From the NCBI RefSeq assembly GCF_030818575.1, contig NZ_JAUTAL010000001.1, positions 1,302,001 to 1,366,000 of the forward strand: DNA of 64,000 nt. Reading direction: 5' to 3'. This document shows positions 52,816-62,223 of this stretch, one piece after another; position 1 is the first letter of the stretch; every line of letters begins with the position of its first letter. This stretch comes from Chryseobacterium camelliae. GTDB lineage: Bacteria > Bacteroidota > Bacteroidia > Flavobacteriales > Weeksellaceae. The notes under the pieces were generated by a model that searched no databases, was not told the DNA's origin, and saw only the letters and a program-made list of their open reading frames with translations. The position numbers and the translations under genes are program-made.

Positions 52816-54849
52816 ATGCATAATTTCAGAATGTACCTGGTCTTATTATTCATGATTCCGTTAGCGGTTTTCGCAGAAGATGGCAGTCAGCTCTGGCTGC
52901 GGTTTCCGGCGAAGAACGGCATTTCGGCAGATAAAATCATTTCCAGAGGAAACAGCCCGACGCTGAACATTGCCCGCAAAGAACTGAGCAGCCACTGGCA
53001 GGGACAGACCGTGGAACTCCGCACGGAAAAATCATTGAAAAACCTGAAGGACGGATACACCATCAAATCCGTTCAGAACAAAATTGTAATTTCTGCGGGG
53101 AAAGAAATCGGATTGTTGTATGGTGTATATCATATTCTAAGGCTTCAGCAGACCAATGTTTCAACGGCAAACCTCAACATCACCGAAAAGCCTTCGTTTG
53201 ATGTACGGGTTCTTAACCATTGGGACAATCTGGACGGCAGTATCGAACGTGGTTATGCAGGGCATTCATTATGGAAATGGGAAGATCTGCCCAACACCGT
53301 TTCGCCAAGATATGAAGCGTATGCAAGAGCCAATGCCTCTGTCGGGATCAATGCAACCGTACTGAATAATGTGAATGCTTCGCCGAATATGCTTCGGGAG
53401 GACTATCTGAAAAAAGTGAAAATACTGGCGGACATTTTCAGACCTTATGGGATTAAAGTTTACCTTTCCGTGAACTTTTCCTCCCCTAAAGTATTGGGAA
53501 AAACGGAAAATTCAGATCCTTTAAACAAAGATGTACAGAAATGGTGGAAAGACAAGGCGGCTGAAATTTACAAATTGATTCCGGACTTCGGAGGATTTCT
53601 GGTGAAAGCCAATTCGGAAGGGCAGCCGGGACCGCAGGATTACGGAAGAACCCACGCCGATGGTGCCAATATGATGGCCGATGTGCTGAAGCCTTACGGT
53701 GGAATCGTGATGTGGCGGGCGTTTGTGTACAGTCCGAGCAAAGAAGACCGGGCCAAGCAGGCCTATCTGGAATTTGTTCCGCTGGACGGAAAATTCAGGG
53801 ATAATGTGATCATCCAGATTAAAAATGGGCCGATCGATTTTCAGCCGAGAGAAGCTTTCAATCCCCTTTTCGGAGCATTGAGAAAAACCCCGGAAATGGT
53901 GGAATTTCAAATTACCCAGGAGTATTTGGGACAGTCCAATCACCTGGTGTTTCTGTCACCATTGTTTAAGGAAACCCTTGAAAGCGATACTTATGCAGAC
54001 GGCAAAGGATCTACCATTGCGAAGATTACGGATGGTACTTTAAGACCGGGCAAAATAACAGCGATATCCGGAGTAGCCAACATCGGGGAGGATACGGACT
54101 GGACCGGCCATCAGTTTGCACAATCCAACTGGTACGCCTTCGGAAGACTGGCCTGGAACCATGAACTGACCTCCGAACAGATCGCCGATGAATGGATTAA
54201 AATGACCTTTACCGACAGGCCGGAGTTTGTAAATCCGGTAAAACAGATCATGCTCACTTCCCGCGAAACCGTGGTGGATTATATGATGCCGTTAGGCCTT
54301 CACCATATCTTTGCCGGCAACCACCATTACGGGCCGGAACCCTGGGGTGACTATAAAGGTGGAAGACCGGACTGGTCTCCAGTGTATTATCATCAGGCAG
54401 ATGCAAGAGGAATCGGCTTCGACAGAACCAGAACCGGAAGCAATGCCGTTTCCCAGTATTTTCCGCCATTGAATGAAATCTATGGAAACATCGAAACCTG
54501 CCCGGAAGATCTTCTTCTTTGGTTCCACCATGTGCCTTGGGATTATAAAATGAAAGACGGCAAAACCCTTTGGGACGAGCTGTGCTACAAATACGATTCA
54601 GGAGTTCATCAGGTGAGGGAATACCAGAAAACCTGGGACCAAATGCAGCCTTATATTGATGAACAGCGGTTTTCAGAAGTTCAGTCAAAATTGAAAATCC
54701 AGGCAAAAGATTCCGTGTGGTGGAAGGATGCCTGCCTGTTATATTTCCAGACTTTCTCAAAACGGCCGATTCCGTACGACATCGAACGTCCGGTAAACGA
54801 GCTGGAGGATCTGAAGAAAATCAAGCTGAATATGGGACATCATAATTGA
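52816..54849 (+). CDS. GH67 alpha-glucuronidase
   Basis: A 677-residue enzyme with a signal peptide (LAVFA-ED). It removes (4-O-methyl)glucuronic acid from the non-reducing end of aldouronic acids. Catalytic residues by family spacing: acid Glu268 (KANSEGQPG), bases Asp341 (GPIDFQ) and Glu369 (ITQEYLG); the gaps of 73 and 28 residues equal those of the Cellvibrio enzyme. Unlike many GH67, which are cytoplasmic, this one is exported. It complements GH115 in the first block, giving one enzyme for internal and one for terminal glucuronate. Confidence 0.93.
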   Translation: MHNFRMYLVLLFMIPLAVFAEDGSQLWLRFPAKNGISADKIISRGNSPTLNIARKELSSHWQGQTVELRTEKSLKNLKDGYTIKSVQNKIVISAGKEIGLLYGVYHILRLQQTNVSTANLNITEKPSFDVRVLNHWDNLDGSIERGYAGHSLWKWEDLPNTVSPRYEAYARANASVGINATVLNNVNASPNMLREDYLKKVKILADIFRPYGIKVYLSVNFSSPKVLGKTENSDPLNKDVQKWWKDKAAEIYKLIPDFGGFLVKANSEGQPGPQDYGRTHADGANMMADVLKPYGGIVMWRAFVYSPSKEDRAKQAYLEFVPLDGKFRDNVIIQIKNGPIDFQPREAFNPLFGALRKTPEMVEFQITQEYLGQSNHLVFLSPLFKETLESDTYADGKGSTIAKITDGTLRPGKITAISGVANIGEDTDWTGHQFAQSNWYAFGRLAWNHELTSEQIADEWIKMTFTDRPEFVNPVKQIMLTSRETVVDYMMPLGLHHIFAGNHHYGPEPWGDYKGGRPDWSPVYYHQADARGIGFDRTRTGSNAVSQYFPPLNEIYGNIETCPEDLLLWFHHVPWDYKMKDGKTLWDELCYKYDSGVHQVREYQKTWDQMQPYIDEQRFSEVQSKLKIQAKDSVWWKDACLLYFQTFSKRPIPYDIERPVNELEDLKKIKLNMGHHN

Positions 54850-54857
54850 TAAAAAAA

Positions 54858-54901
54858 TGAGGCAACTCTTTCTCCGTGATTAAAAGAAGAGTTGCCTCAA
54901 A
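54858..54901. terminator. Bidirectional terminator between GH67 and the convergent gene
   Basis: GAGGCAACTCTT and AAGAGTTGCCTC form a perfect 12-bp stem with A- and T-rich flanks, suited to stop transcription from both sides. Confidence 0.8.
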
Positions 54902-54973
54902 ACTTGACTGTACGTAAAATTTTCCCTGTTTAACCAGGAATGGTTGTATATATAATAATAGTTATGGACTATC

Positions 54974-55570
54974 CTATTTTAAAGAAATGATCTTGTTGAA
55001 GACATTTCCGTTTTCCTCTACTCTTATGGTATAGGTTTCTGCAATTTGCGGATTCAGGTCGAAGGTCAGGTCAACCGCTCCGTCTTCAGCAACTTTGTTT
55101 CCGCTGTAATGAACATTGTTTGATGAATCATATACTGAAACATTAACAGGATATTTCGGGCCCTCCACATGAAGCTTTACCATATGGCCTGAAACGGTAA
55201 ACTCCGGCTTGGTAACACTGCTTACCGGCGTCTTATCCATTTCAATAGTATTTGTTTTACTGATGGTAATTTTGTATTTTTCAACTTTGGATTCAGATTC
55301 GGCTACCAGATAATAGGTTCCAGGAGCGAGTGCCTGAAGATCATATGATTTGGCGATCTGGTCTTCATCATTGAGGTTTTCAGCATATATCTCCCCATCG
55401 GCATCATTATAAATGAAAAGGGAAAGGTTTTTAGCATTGGATACCTCAAAGTGCAGTGTCTTGGCTTCTGCCTTCTTTACGGACAAAGAAAAATCTCTGT
55501 CTTTACTCATCAACCCTGCTGACATAAGAGAGAAAGCAAGAAGAAAACCGGATTTTAAAACTGCATTCAT
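54974..55570 (-). CDS. Secreted protein of unknown function
   Basis: A 198-residue protein with an N-terminal signal segment (FLLAFSLMSAGLMS). The body is beta-rich with two Ig-like halves: LAPGTYYLVAESE in the first and ETYTIRVEENGNVFNKI in the second, the style of flavobacterial C-terminal beta-sandwich proteins. No catalytic motif is seen and it is too short for an enzyme of the locus. A TAnnTTTG element lies upstream (55603-55610), so it is transcribed alone. Confidence 0.65.
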   Translation of the reverse strand: MNAVLKSGFLLAFSLMSAGLMSKDRDFSLSVKKAEAKTLHFEVSNAKNLSLFIYNDADGEIYAENLNDEDQIAKSYDLQALAPGTYYLVAESESKVEKYKITISKTNTIEMDKTPVSSVTKPEFTVSGHMVKLHVEGPKYPVNVSVYDSSNNVHYSGNKVAEDGAVDLTFDLNPQIAETYTIRVEENGNVFNKIISLK

Positions 55571-55602
55571 GATAATGTTTTTTAGATCAGTTAATTATAG
55601 TA

Positions 55603-55610
55603 CAAATGTA
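55603..55610 (-). promoter_or_regulatory. -7 element of the secreted-protein gene
   Basis: The minus strand reads TACATTTG, matching TAnnTTTG, about 32 bp before the start codon. Confidence 0.55.
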
Positions 55611-55743
55611 CAGCCGCCAAATGAGGTGTCCTACCATACAATTTTCATATATATGCTTTATATTAACCATGTATGTATGTTAATTAAATATTAATTGTTA
55701 ATTTTGTGCATTATTTGATCAATATACCATAATTGCAACGGTT

Positions 55744-56616
55744 ATGAAACATTCACATCCTTCATTTGAAGCCATTAAACCCAATATCGGGAGCAGTTTT
55801 ACCAGCCTGAAATTCCTGACCAATGAGAATATCAAATCCCATGTATGGCATTACCATCCGGAAATAGAGTTGATCTATGTCTGTAAGGGGTCCGGGAAGA
55901 GACAGATCGGAAGTAATATATCCTATTTCTCGGATGGAGACCTGGTGCTCATCGGAAGTAATCTTCCGCATTGCGGGCTTACCAATGAAAACACCAATAA
56001 TGAATATGAAATGGTCATTCAGTTCAAACCGGATTTTTTAGGGGAAGCAATCTGGGAAACCCCGGAGATGCAGCGTATAGTCAGCCTTTTGGAAAAATCA
56101 AAAGCCGGCATTGTATTCGGGGATACCGTAAAAAAAGAAGTCGGAAAAAAAATCCTTGATATGCATGACTCATCATCTCTGGACAGGTTGATCCGGTTTC
56201 TGGGAATCCTCGATGAGCTTGCGGTTACTCAGGATTGCAGGATCCTGAATGCGGGTAAGTACTATCTTCAGACCCAGGTGGAGGACAATGACAGGATCAA
56301 TGTGATTTTCAATTATGTAAAAGACCACTTCCGGGAGCAGATGACTCTGGAGGAAATCGCTGATCTTGCCAACATGAAAGTACCTTCGTTCTGCCGTTAC
56401 TTTAAGAAGATCACCAACAAAACCTTTACGCAGTTTGTCAACGAGTACAGGATCACCCATTCTTTAAAACTGCTGGCAGAGCAGCCTTTAAGCATTACAG
56501 AGGTGTGCTTTGAAAGCGGCTTCAACAATTTCAGCTATTTCAATAAGACGTTTAAGGAATATGTTAAAAAAAGTCCGTCACAATACAGAAAAGAATTCAA
56601 TTATCTGATTGAGTAA
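55744..56616 (+). CDS. AraC-family regulator with cupin sensor
   Basis: A 290-residue protein: N-terminal cupin/AraC-binding domain (about 20-120; WHYHPEIELIYVCKGSG, SNLPHCGL) and C-terminal AraC HTH pair (about 195-288; TLEEIADLANMKVPSFCRYF and ITEVCFESGFNNFSYFNKTF). The cupin form is typical of regulators of sugar use in Bacteroidota. It is upstream of galK but separated by 254 bp, so control of galKT is possible yet unproven. Confidence 0.87.
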   Translation: MKHSHPSFEAIKPNIGSSFTSLKFLTNENIKSHVWHYHPEIELIYVCKGSGKRQIGSNISYFSDGDLVLIGSNLPHCGLTNENTNNEYEMVIQFKPDFLGEAIWETPEMQRIVSLLEKSKAGIVFGDTVKKEVGKKILDMHDSSSLDRLIRFLGILDELAVTQDCRILNAGKYYLQTQVEDNDRINVIFNYVKDHFREQMTLEEIADLANMKVPSFCRYFKKITNKTFTQFVNEYRITHSLKLLAEQPLSITEVCFESGFNNFSYFNKTFKEYVKKSPSQYRKEFNYLIE

Positions 56617-56870
56617 ATAATACAGACCTCTGGTATTAAACTGTGATGGCTTTGTCAATGATCGCTGTGGCAATTACGGAGGCCAGGTCATAACTCTACA
56701 GTTGATTTTTAGATATGTTCATAAGGTTTTTTCATATCATTAAAACTTTGTCTTGATGATTCGTTTTACAGCTGAAAGCATGCTGATTTAAATGGAAGGA
56801 ATATTGTTAATCCCGGAATTTAGCTGTATTTTTAACATTTAAAAATGAAACGATTTAAACACACCAGTGT

Positions 56871-58061
56871 ATGCGGAAAAAATTAATTGAAGATACAAAA
56901 GCGGCATTCCGGAAAACATTTCATTCAGAACCCGAGTACTTGTTCCTGGCTCCGGGCAGGATCAACATCATCGGCGAGCATGTTGATTATAATGACGGCT
57001 TTGTACTTCCTGCTGCGATCGATAAATACATCTGCTTTGCCGTTAAAAAACAGGAAGATTCAGATACCAGTACATTTTTTGCACAGGATTTTGATCAGTT
57101 TTTCAGCTTTAACACCAATGAAAAACAGGTTCCGGTTGATCAGCAATGGGCCAATTACCTCCTGGGCGTTTTCAATGCCATCCAGGAAAACGGGAAAAGT
57201 ACCGGCGGCCTCCAGGTAGCCTTCAGCAGCACGATTCCCATGGGTTCCGGATTATCTTCATCTGCGGCACTGGAATGCGGGTTTGCTTATATCTTAAATA
57301 CTTTGTTTGATCTCGGACTTTCTAACAGTGAAATGGCTTTAATCGGCCAGAAATCGGAACATACTTTTGTTGGGGTCAACTGTGGGATCATGGATCAGTT
57401 TGCATCCGTATTCGGAAAGGAAAATAAGGTGATCATGCTGGACTGCAATTCGCTGGACTATCAATACTATGATGCAGAACTGGACGGATATGCCTGGGTA
57501 TTGTTCGACAGTTGTGTAAAGCACACGCATCTTACTTCGGGATATAATGACCGCAGAAAGGATGTGGACCGTGGAAAAGAGGTTTTATGGAAAAAATTCC
57601 CGCAGGTACATAAGTTCCGGGATTTTACACTGGAAAAGCTGGAAGAATGCAGGGATGAAATGGGGGATATCCCTTATATCCGTTGCAGTTATCTTTTAAA
57701 AGAGATCAGAAGGGTAGAGCAGGCCGTTCAGGCACTATCTGAAAATCGTCCTGAAGAACTCGGGCGGCTGATGAACGAAACCCATGACGGGCTTTCCCGT
57801 GAATATGAAGTCAGCTGCGAAGAAATTGATTTTCTCGTGGAAGAAACCCTGAAAGAAGAAGGTGTTTTAGGGTCAAGAATGATGGGCGGAGGCTTTGGTG
57901 GCTGCAGCATTAACCTTATTGAAAAGGATCAGGTGGAAAGAGTCGTTGAAGCCATAAGCAAAAAATATAAAGATAGATTTAATATTCCGATGAATATTTA
58001 TTCCGTTAAAATTTCAGATGGAATCCATGAATACATGAGTGATGAATACATTCAATCCTAA
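56871..58061 (+). CDS. galK: Galactokinase
   Basis: A 396-residue GHMP-family kinase converting galactose to galactose 1-phosphate with ATP in the cytoplasm. Motifs: PGRINIIGEHVDYNDG (galactokinase signature; Glu, His and Asp bind galactose), PMGSGLSSSAALE (ATP loop) and GGGFGGCSI near the C-terminus. galT overlaps its 3' end by 20 bp. This Leloir pair would use galactose released by GH27 and GH97. No galE is visible in the window. Confidence 0.95.
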   Translation: MRKKLIEDTKAAFRKTFHSEPEYLFLAPGRINIIGEHVDYNDGFVLPAAIDKYICFAVKKQEDSDTSTFFAQDFDQFFSFNTNEKQVPVDQQWANYLLGVFNAIQENGKSTGGLQVAFSSTIPMGSGLSSSAALECGFAYILNTLFDLGLSNSEMALIGQKSEHTFVGVNCGIMDQFASVFGKENKVIMLDCNSLDYQYYDAELDGYAWVLFDSCVKHTHLTSGYNDRRKDVDRGKEVLWKKFPQVHKFRDFTLEKLEECRDEMGDIPYIRCSYLLKEIRRVEQAVQALSENRPEELGRLMNETHDGLSREYEVSCEEIDFLVEETLKEEGVLGSRMMGGGFGGCSINLIEKDQVERVVEAISKKYKDRFNIPMNIYSVKISDGIHEYMSDEYIQS

Positions 58062-59094
58062 GAAAAATCCGCACAGGCGCTATAATCCGCTTTTGGATGA
58101 GTGGATACTGGTATCTCCGCAGCGGTCTGAAAGGCCGTGGCAGGGACAGACTGAAGATTCCGGCCATGAACAGCAGCCTTCATATGATCCGGGCTGTTAT
58201 CTTTGCCCCGGAAACACCAGGATCAGTGGTGAAAAGAATCCTGATTACAAAGGAGTATATGTCTTTGACAATGATTTCGGATCATTGATGAGGGAAGAAG
58301 TGGAGTACCCTGCCGGAACAACTGATTTTTTTGTGATGAAGCCCGAACGCGGAATCAACAGGGTCATCTGTTTCTCTGACGACCATAGCCTGACGTTACC
58401 CGAAATGGAAGTCGGTGACATCCGCAATGTGGTGGATCTCTGGCAGCAACAGTATAGGGAGCTGGGCGCCATGGATTTCATCAACCATGTCCAGATCTTT
58501 GAAAACAAAGGCAGGATCATGGGATGCAGCAATCCGCATCCGCACGGACAGATCTGGGCGCAGTCATCCATTCCCACCCTTGTACAGAGAACACAGCATA
58601 ACCTTAAAAAATACTTTGACAGTCATGGCAGGTCATTATTGGAGGATTACCTGGAAAAGGAGCTTGAGACGGATGAACGGGTGATTCTCAAAAATGAACA
58701 TTTTGTGGCATTGGTTCCATTCTGGGCATCCTGGCCGTATGAAACAATGGTTATAAGCAGGCGGAAACTATCTGATATCAATCAGTTTTCAGAACCGGAA
58801 AAAACAGCATTGGCAGAAATCCTGAAAGGACTTACGGTGAAGTATGATAATGTCTTCAATACCTCTTTTCCATACTCTGCAGGGATCCACCAGGCACCTA
58901 CGGACGGAAGTGATCATCCGGAATGGCATTTCCATATGCATTTTTATCCACCGCTCCTGCGCAGCGCTGAAGTTAAGAAATTTATGGTGGGGTATGAGAT
59001 GCTTGCCGAGCCCCAGCGTGACTTAAGTCCGGAACAGAGTGCAGAAGTTCTGAAAGCTCTTCCTTTAGTGCATTATAAGAATAAAGATAAATAG
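58042..59094 (+). CDS. galT: Galactose-1-phosphate uridylyltransferase
   Basis: A 350-residue HIT-superfamily enzyme. I start at ATG 58042 (MNTFNPKKN), not at the GTG one codon earlier. The catalytic histidine motif SNPHPHGQIW is present, and CYLCPGN supplies the usual Zn cysteines. It exchanges UDP between glucose and galactose 1-phosphates. Its start overlaps galK by 20 bp, which indicates translational coupling. A Cof-type phosphatase follows 73 bp later. Confidence 0.95.
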   Translation: MNTFNPKKNPHRRYNPLLDEWILVSPQRSERPWQGQTEDSGHEQQPSYDPGCYLCPGNTRISGEKNPDYKGVYVFDNDFGSLMREEVEYPAGTTDFFVMKPERGINRVICFSDDHSLTLPEMEVGDIRNVVDLWQQQYRELGAMDFINHVQIFENKGRIMGCSNPHPHGQIWAQSSIPTLVQRTQHNLKKYFDSHGRSLLEDYLEKELETDERVILKNEHFVALVPFWASWPYETMVISRRKLSDINQFSEPEKTALAEILKGLTVKYDNVFNTSFPYSAGIHQAPTDGSDHPEWHFHMHFYPPLLRSAEVKKFMVGYEMLAEPQRDLSPEQSAEVLKALPLVHYKNKDK

Positions 59095-59167
59095 GGATCG
59101 GGATTTGGCAAGATATTAGAATCTCTGTAAACCATCCTGTAAGCAGGATGAAAAAAGAAATCATTTT

Positions 59168-59965
59168 ATGAAAGATATCAGACTTATAGTAACCGATATG
59201 GATGGGACCTTCCTGAATTCCAATTATGAAATCAGTCCAGAATTCCCAGCCATCTACAGCGAACTGAAAAAAAAGAATATTTTATTTGTGCCCGCCAGCG
59301 GAAGACAGATGCCGGGAATCACACAGTATTTCGAAGATATTGAAGATGAAATCGGGTTCATTGCAGAAAACGGAGGCTATGTCATCTATAAAAATAAAGA
59401 ACTCTTCACCGACCGGCTGGAGCATAAACATATTGTAGATATCATCAGGACTATTCGTGATATTCCCAAAGCCAGAGCAGTATTGTCTGCAAAAAAGACG
59501 GCTTACTATGAAACGGATGATCAGGATTTCGTAGACTTCTTTTCAAAGTATTATACTAAAAACCAGAAAAAGGATGACCTGACAGAAGAGGTGGATGACA
59601 TTGCGTTTAAAATTGCAGTGTACCATCCGGATGGTGCGGAGGAGCATCTCTATCCATTTGTAAAACAATTTGAGCAATATGATCTTGAAATCGTGATTTC
59701 CGGTAAGCACTGGCTGGATATTATGAATAAGAACATCAACAAGGGAAATGCTCTGGAAAAACTGCAGCAGGCACTGGATATTTCTCCTGAACAGACCATG
59801 GCTTTCGGCGATTATATGAATGATATCGAAATGCTGAAAAACGCACAATATTCCTTCGCCATGAAAAATGCACACCCTTCAGTAAAAGAAGCGGCGAGTT
59901 ATGAAGCCTGTTCCAATGACAATTTTGGGGTTTTGCAAACGATTAAAACACTTCTTGAGCAATAA
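59168..59965 (+). CDS. Cof-type HAD-IIB phosphatase
   Basis: A 265-residue cytoplasmic hydrolase. HAD motif I is VTDMDGTFL (the two catalytic Asp), motif II is in VPASGR, motif III Lys is near NKGNALEKL, and motif IV is FGDYMNDIEML. The cap is of the C2 type. Family members dephosphorylate sugar phosphates or flavin-type compounds; the position after galKT suggests a sugar-phosphate substrate, but this is inference. Confidence 0.87.
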   Translation: MKDIRLIVTDMDGTFLNSNYEISPEFPAIYSELKKKNILFVPASGRQMPGITQYFEDIEDEIGFIAENGGYVIYKNKELFTDRLEHKHIVDIIRTIRDIPKARAVLSAKKTAYYETDDQDFVDFFSKYYTKNQKKDDLTEEVDDIAFKIAVYHPDGAEEHLYPFVKQFEQYDLEIVISGKHWLDIMNKNINKGNALEKLQQALDISPEQTMAFGDYMNDIEMLKNAQYSFAMKNAHPSVKEAASYEACSNDNFGVLQTIKTLLEQ

Positions 59966-60138
59966 AAAAGATTCAAATTCCCGTAAATCTATTTTTCGTG
60001 TTACAGATATCGTAATTCTACTGCCTTGTTTGTAGAAAAAATTCTACAAATCATAGCGATGTTTTACGGATATTTATTTTTTTCAATGAATTTATAATTA
60101 ATTCATTTATAATTGCTTGCATGTCAGTTTAAAATAAT

Positions 60139-60146
60139 TACCTTTG
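60139..60146 (+). promoter_or_regulatory. Promoter of the tandem secreted-protein cluster
   Basis: TACCTTTG (-7) with TTG at 60117-60119 (-33), 19 bp apart. This is one of the best-formed promoters in the window. Confidence 0.65.
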
Positions 60147-60195
60147 CCGCGAAATTATTTTAATCCATTGTTCTAATTAAAAACCAAATATAGAA

Positions 60196-60795
60196 ATGAG
60201 AATTTACTGTATTGCGGCATTTTTTCTTTGCTGTATTGCCCACGCCCAAGTAGGGAATGTAGGCATTAACACAACCACTCCCCGAGTTAAGCTCGATGTT
60301 AACGGAACCTATAAATCTCAGGAAATTATTTCAGGAAATATCTCCAATGTAGGCGCCGGCGAAAAAGATCGTTATCTCTTATTAGGTCAAAGCAATATCG
60401 ATAACAGTGTAAAACGAATAGACCCAAGCCAGGGAAATGCTCCCGGTATTGCAAGTATTATTACCTATAAGCTGACTAATGCCGATCTGGACTGGGTGGA
60501 AAGTTTCAATACGAAAATCAATTCTACTGATTATTCCCTAATGGTTTTGTCTGCATATTTTGACCGCGATGTGGTTGGCAATGTTACCGCTATTCCATCC
60601 TACGGCGTAAAGAGTGTAAATAATGAATGGATCATCTACGCAGATTATTCTCAGCTCGCTTCTACAACTAACGGTACCTGGACCGTTGTATGCGCAGTAT
60701 ATCCTAAAACCTATGTAAAAATCTATTCCGAAAAGGGCCCTTTCAACCTACAAGGTACTTCAACAGGAACAGACGCTTCTCCAATTCTCCAATAA
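60196..60795 (+). CDS. Small secreted protein, tandem paralogue 1
   Basis: A 199-residue protein with a signal peptide (CCIAHA-Q) and mature start VGNVGINTTTPRVKLDVNG. The rest is predicted beta-rich, with a middle segment (SFNTKINSTDYSLMVLSAYF) that aligns in position with its two neighbours, and a Ser/Thr/Pro-rich end. No catalytic motif is seen. The VGINTTTP..KLDV start recalls the head of flavobacterial fibre or surface proteins. Function unknown; the three genes are 8-12 bp apart and clearly one operon. Confidence 0.75.
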   Translation: MRIYCIAAFFLCCIAHAQVGNVGINTTTPRVKLDVNGTYKSQEIISGNISNVGAGEKDRYLLLGQSNIDNSVKRIDPSQGNAPGIASIITYKLTNADLDWVESFNTKINSTDYSLMVLSAYFDRDVVGNVTAIPSYGVKSVNNEWIIYADYSQLASTTNGTWTVVCAVYPKTYVKIYSEKGPFNLQGTSTGTDASPILQ

Positions 60796-60803
60796 TTAAA
60801 AAC

Positions 60804-61439
60804 ATGAAAAAAAGTATCATTGCAATGGCTATTCTGGGATTAGGATCTCAGATGCAGGCCCAAATTGGAATAGGAACAACAACTCCTTCACAGAAGCTTG
60901 AAGTGGTAGGAAGCACGGCCGTTCAATCTTCAGTTTTCCTCGATCCGGTAGATTATGCAAACAACGCTTCAGGATTTACTATTTTGGGTACAGATCCGCA
61001 ATCAAGTGTGGTGAACGGGAAAATTCTCGCAGTAGAAAACCTGTATACGCCGCTTATCGTACAGCCGTATTCCATTACCAATATCTACAGGGATGACCTT
61101 ACCGATCTCAATCTGAATATTTCTACAGATAAATTCTTTATTACCGTAGCTAATTTCCAGGCCATTCCAAGTAACGGAAATAACGGAATTTATACAGATA
61201 CTTCGGTAAGCCCTATCAATAAAGGACATTTCGTGTTTAACATTTTCGAATCCGGAGGAACCTGGCATATCAGCATATCGTATCCTACGCTTAATACGCA
61301 GAACACCACGGATCGGTATACGTATAATTTTGATGTCATCCTTTATTCCAGAAGATTTTATAAAAATCTTGGTACGATTACCTATGATCTGGGAGGAAGC
61401 AATAACGGAAGTGCACCGTCTGCACCTAGTGGAATTTAA
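60804..61439 (+). CDS. Small secreted protein, tandem paralogue 2
   Basis: A 211-residue protein with a signal peptide (SQMQA-Q), mature IGIGTTTPSQKLEVVG, a middle beta-rich domain (LNISTDKFFITVANFQAIPS) and a C-terminal tail GSNNGSAPSAPSGI. It starts 8 bp after paralogue 1. Overall identity to its neighbours looks low outside the N-terminal motif and a DKFF/DYYV-type strand, so the duplication is old. Cellular location is envelope or outside. Confidence 0.75.
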   Translation: MKKSIIAMAILGLGSQMQAQIGIGTTTPSQKLEVVGSTAVQSSVFLDPVDYANNASGFTILGTDPQSSVVNGKILAVENLYTPLIVQPYSITNIYRDDLTDLNLNISTDKFFITVANFQAIPSNGNNGIYTDTSVSPINKGHFVFNIFESGGTWHISISYPTLNTQNTTDRYTYNFDVILYSRRFYKNLGTITYDLGGSNNGSAPSAPSGI

Positions 61440-61451
61440 TGATTTAAACAC

Positions 61452-62099
61452 ATGAAAAATACTATAAGTTTAGCTCTATTGTTATTCGCTGCCTTTATCG
61501 GCAGGGCACAGACCACAGGAGTAGGAATAGGAACAAATACCCCCACACACACGCTTGAAGTGAATGGAAATATGAAGCTTAGCGGTGACCTTTATTTTGA
61601 AAATCCAGGGAATCATACCGGTAACTCCGCCGATTCTTACCTTCTGGTAAGAGACAACAGTGATCAGGTCCTGAAAAGATATGTTCCTGCAACGGCACGG
61701 TACAGCGCGATCAACAGTACGGTATATTTCATTACCAATATCAATCCTCAGGGACTTTCCAATTTTGATACCGGAATTTCTTCAGCCGACTACTATGTTG
61801 TGATAGGTGGATTTATCATCCGGGGTGTAAACAACAACTCAAATATTAAACTTACACAGCCTGGGAACACCAATCAGTATATTCCTCAGTATTCATGCCG
61901 GGCATTTGTACAGAACGGAACCTGGCGTATTGAATTCATGCCTAATAACGGGCGTGTATTTGATCAGAATCCCGAAATAAGGCTCAGTGTAAGTGTATAC
62001 AGAAGAGACATGCTTACAACAGTAAACAATACTATCACGGTGGATATGGGCGCTAATACGGCAGGGACAGGATCTGCCCCGGCACCGGTATTACCGTAA
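61452..62099 (+). CDS. Small secreted protein, tandem paralogue 3
   Basis: A 215-residue protein with a signal peptide (IGRA-Q), mature GVGIGTNTPTHTLEVNG, a central strand SSADYYVVIGGFIIRGVN matching the same place in the others, NGTWRIEFMP (compare GTWHISISYP and GTWTVVCAVYP in paralogues 2 and 1), and a tail GTGSAPAPVLP. The shared GTW..(I/V)..(Y/F/M)P strand supports common descent. It ends at a good terminator. Confidence 0.75.
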   Translation: MKNTISLALLLFAAFIGRAQTTGVGIGTNTPTHTLEVNGNMKLSGDLYFENPGNHTGNSADSYLLVRDNSDQVLKRYVPATARYSAINSTVYFITNINPQGLSNFDTGISSADYYVVIGGFIIRGVNNNSNIKLTQPGNTNQYIPQYSCRAFVQNGTWRIEFMPNNGRVFDQNPEIRLSVSVYRRDMLTTVNNTITVDMGANTAGTGSAPAPVLP

Positions 62100-62122
62100 A
62101 AATACCATTATTGTAATCAATG

Positions 62123-62159
62123 AAAATCCGGAATAAGATACCCTTATTCCGGATTTTTT
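62123..62159 (+). terminator. Terminator of the tandem secreted-protein cluster
   Basis: AAAATCCGGAATAAG and TTATTCCGGATTTTTT form a long stem with a 6-nt loop and T-run. Confidence 0.88.
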
Positions 62160-62223
62160 ATATCTGTCCGATATAGAATCCAATTATTATTTCATTCCAT
62201 ATCTTTCGGAATAATCCGCTCTT

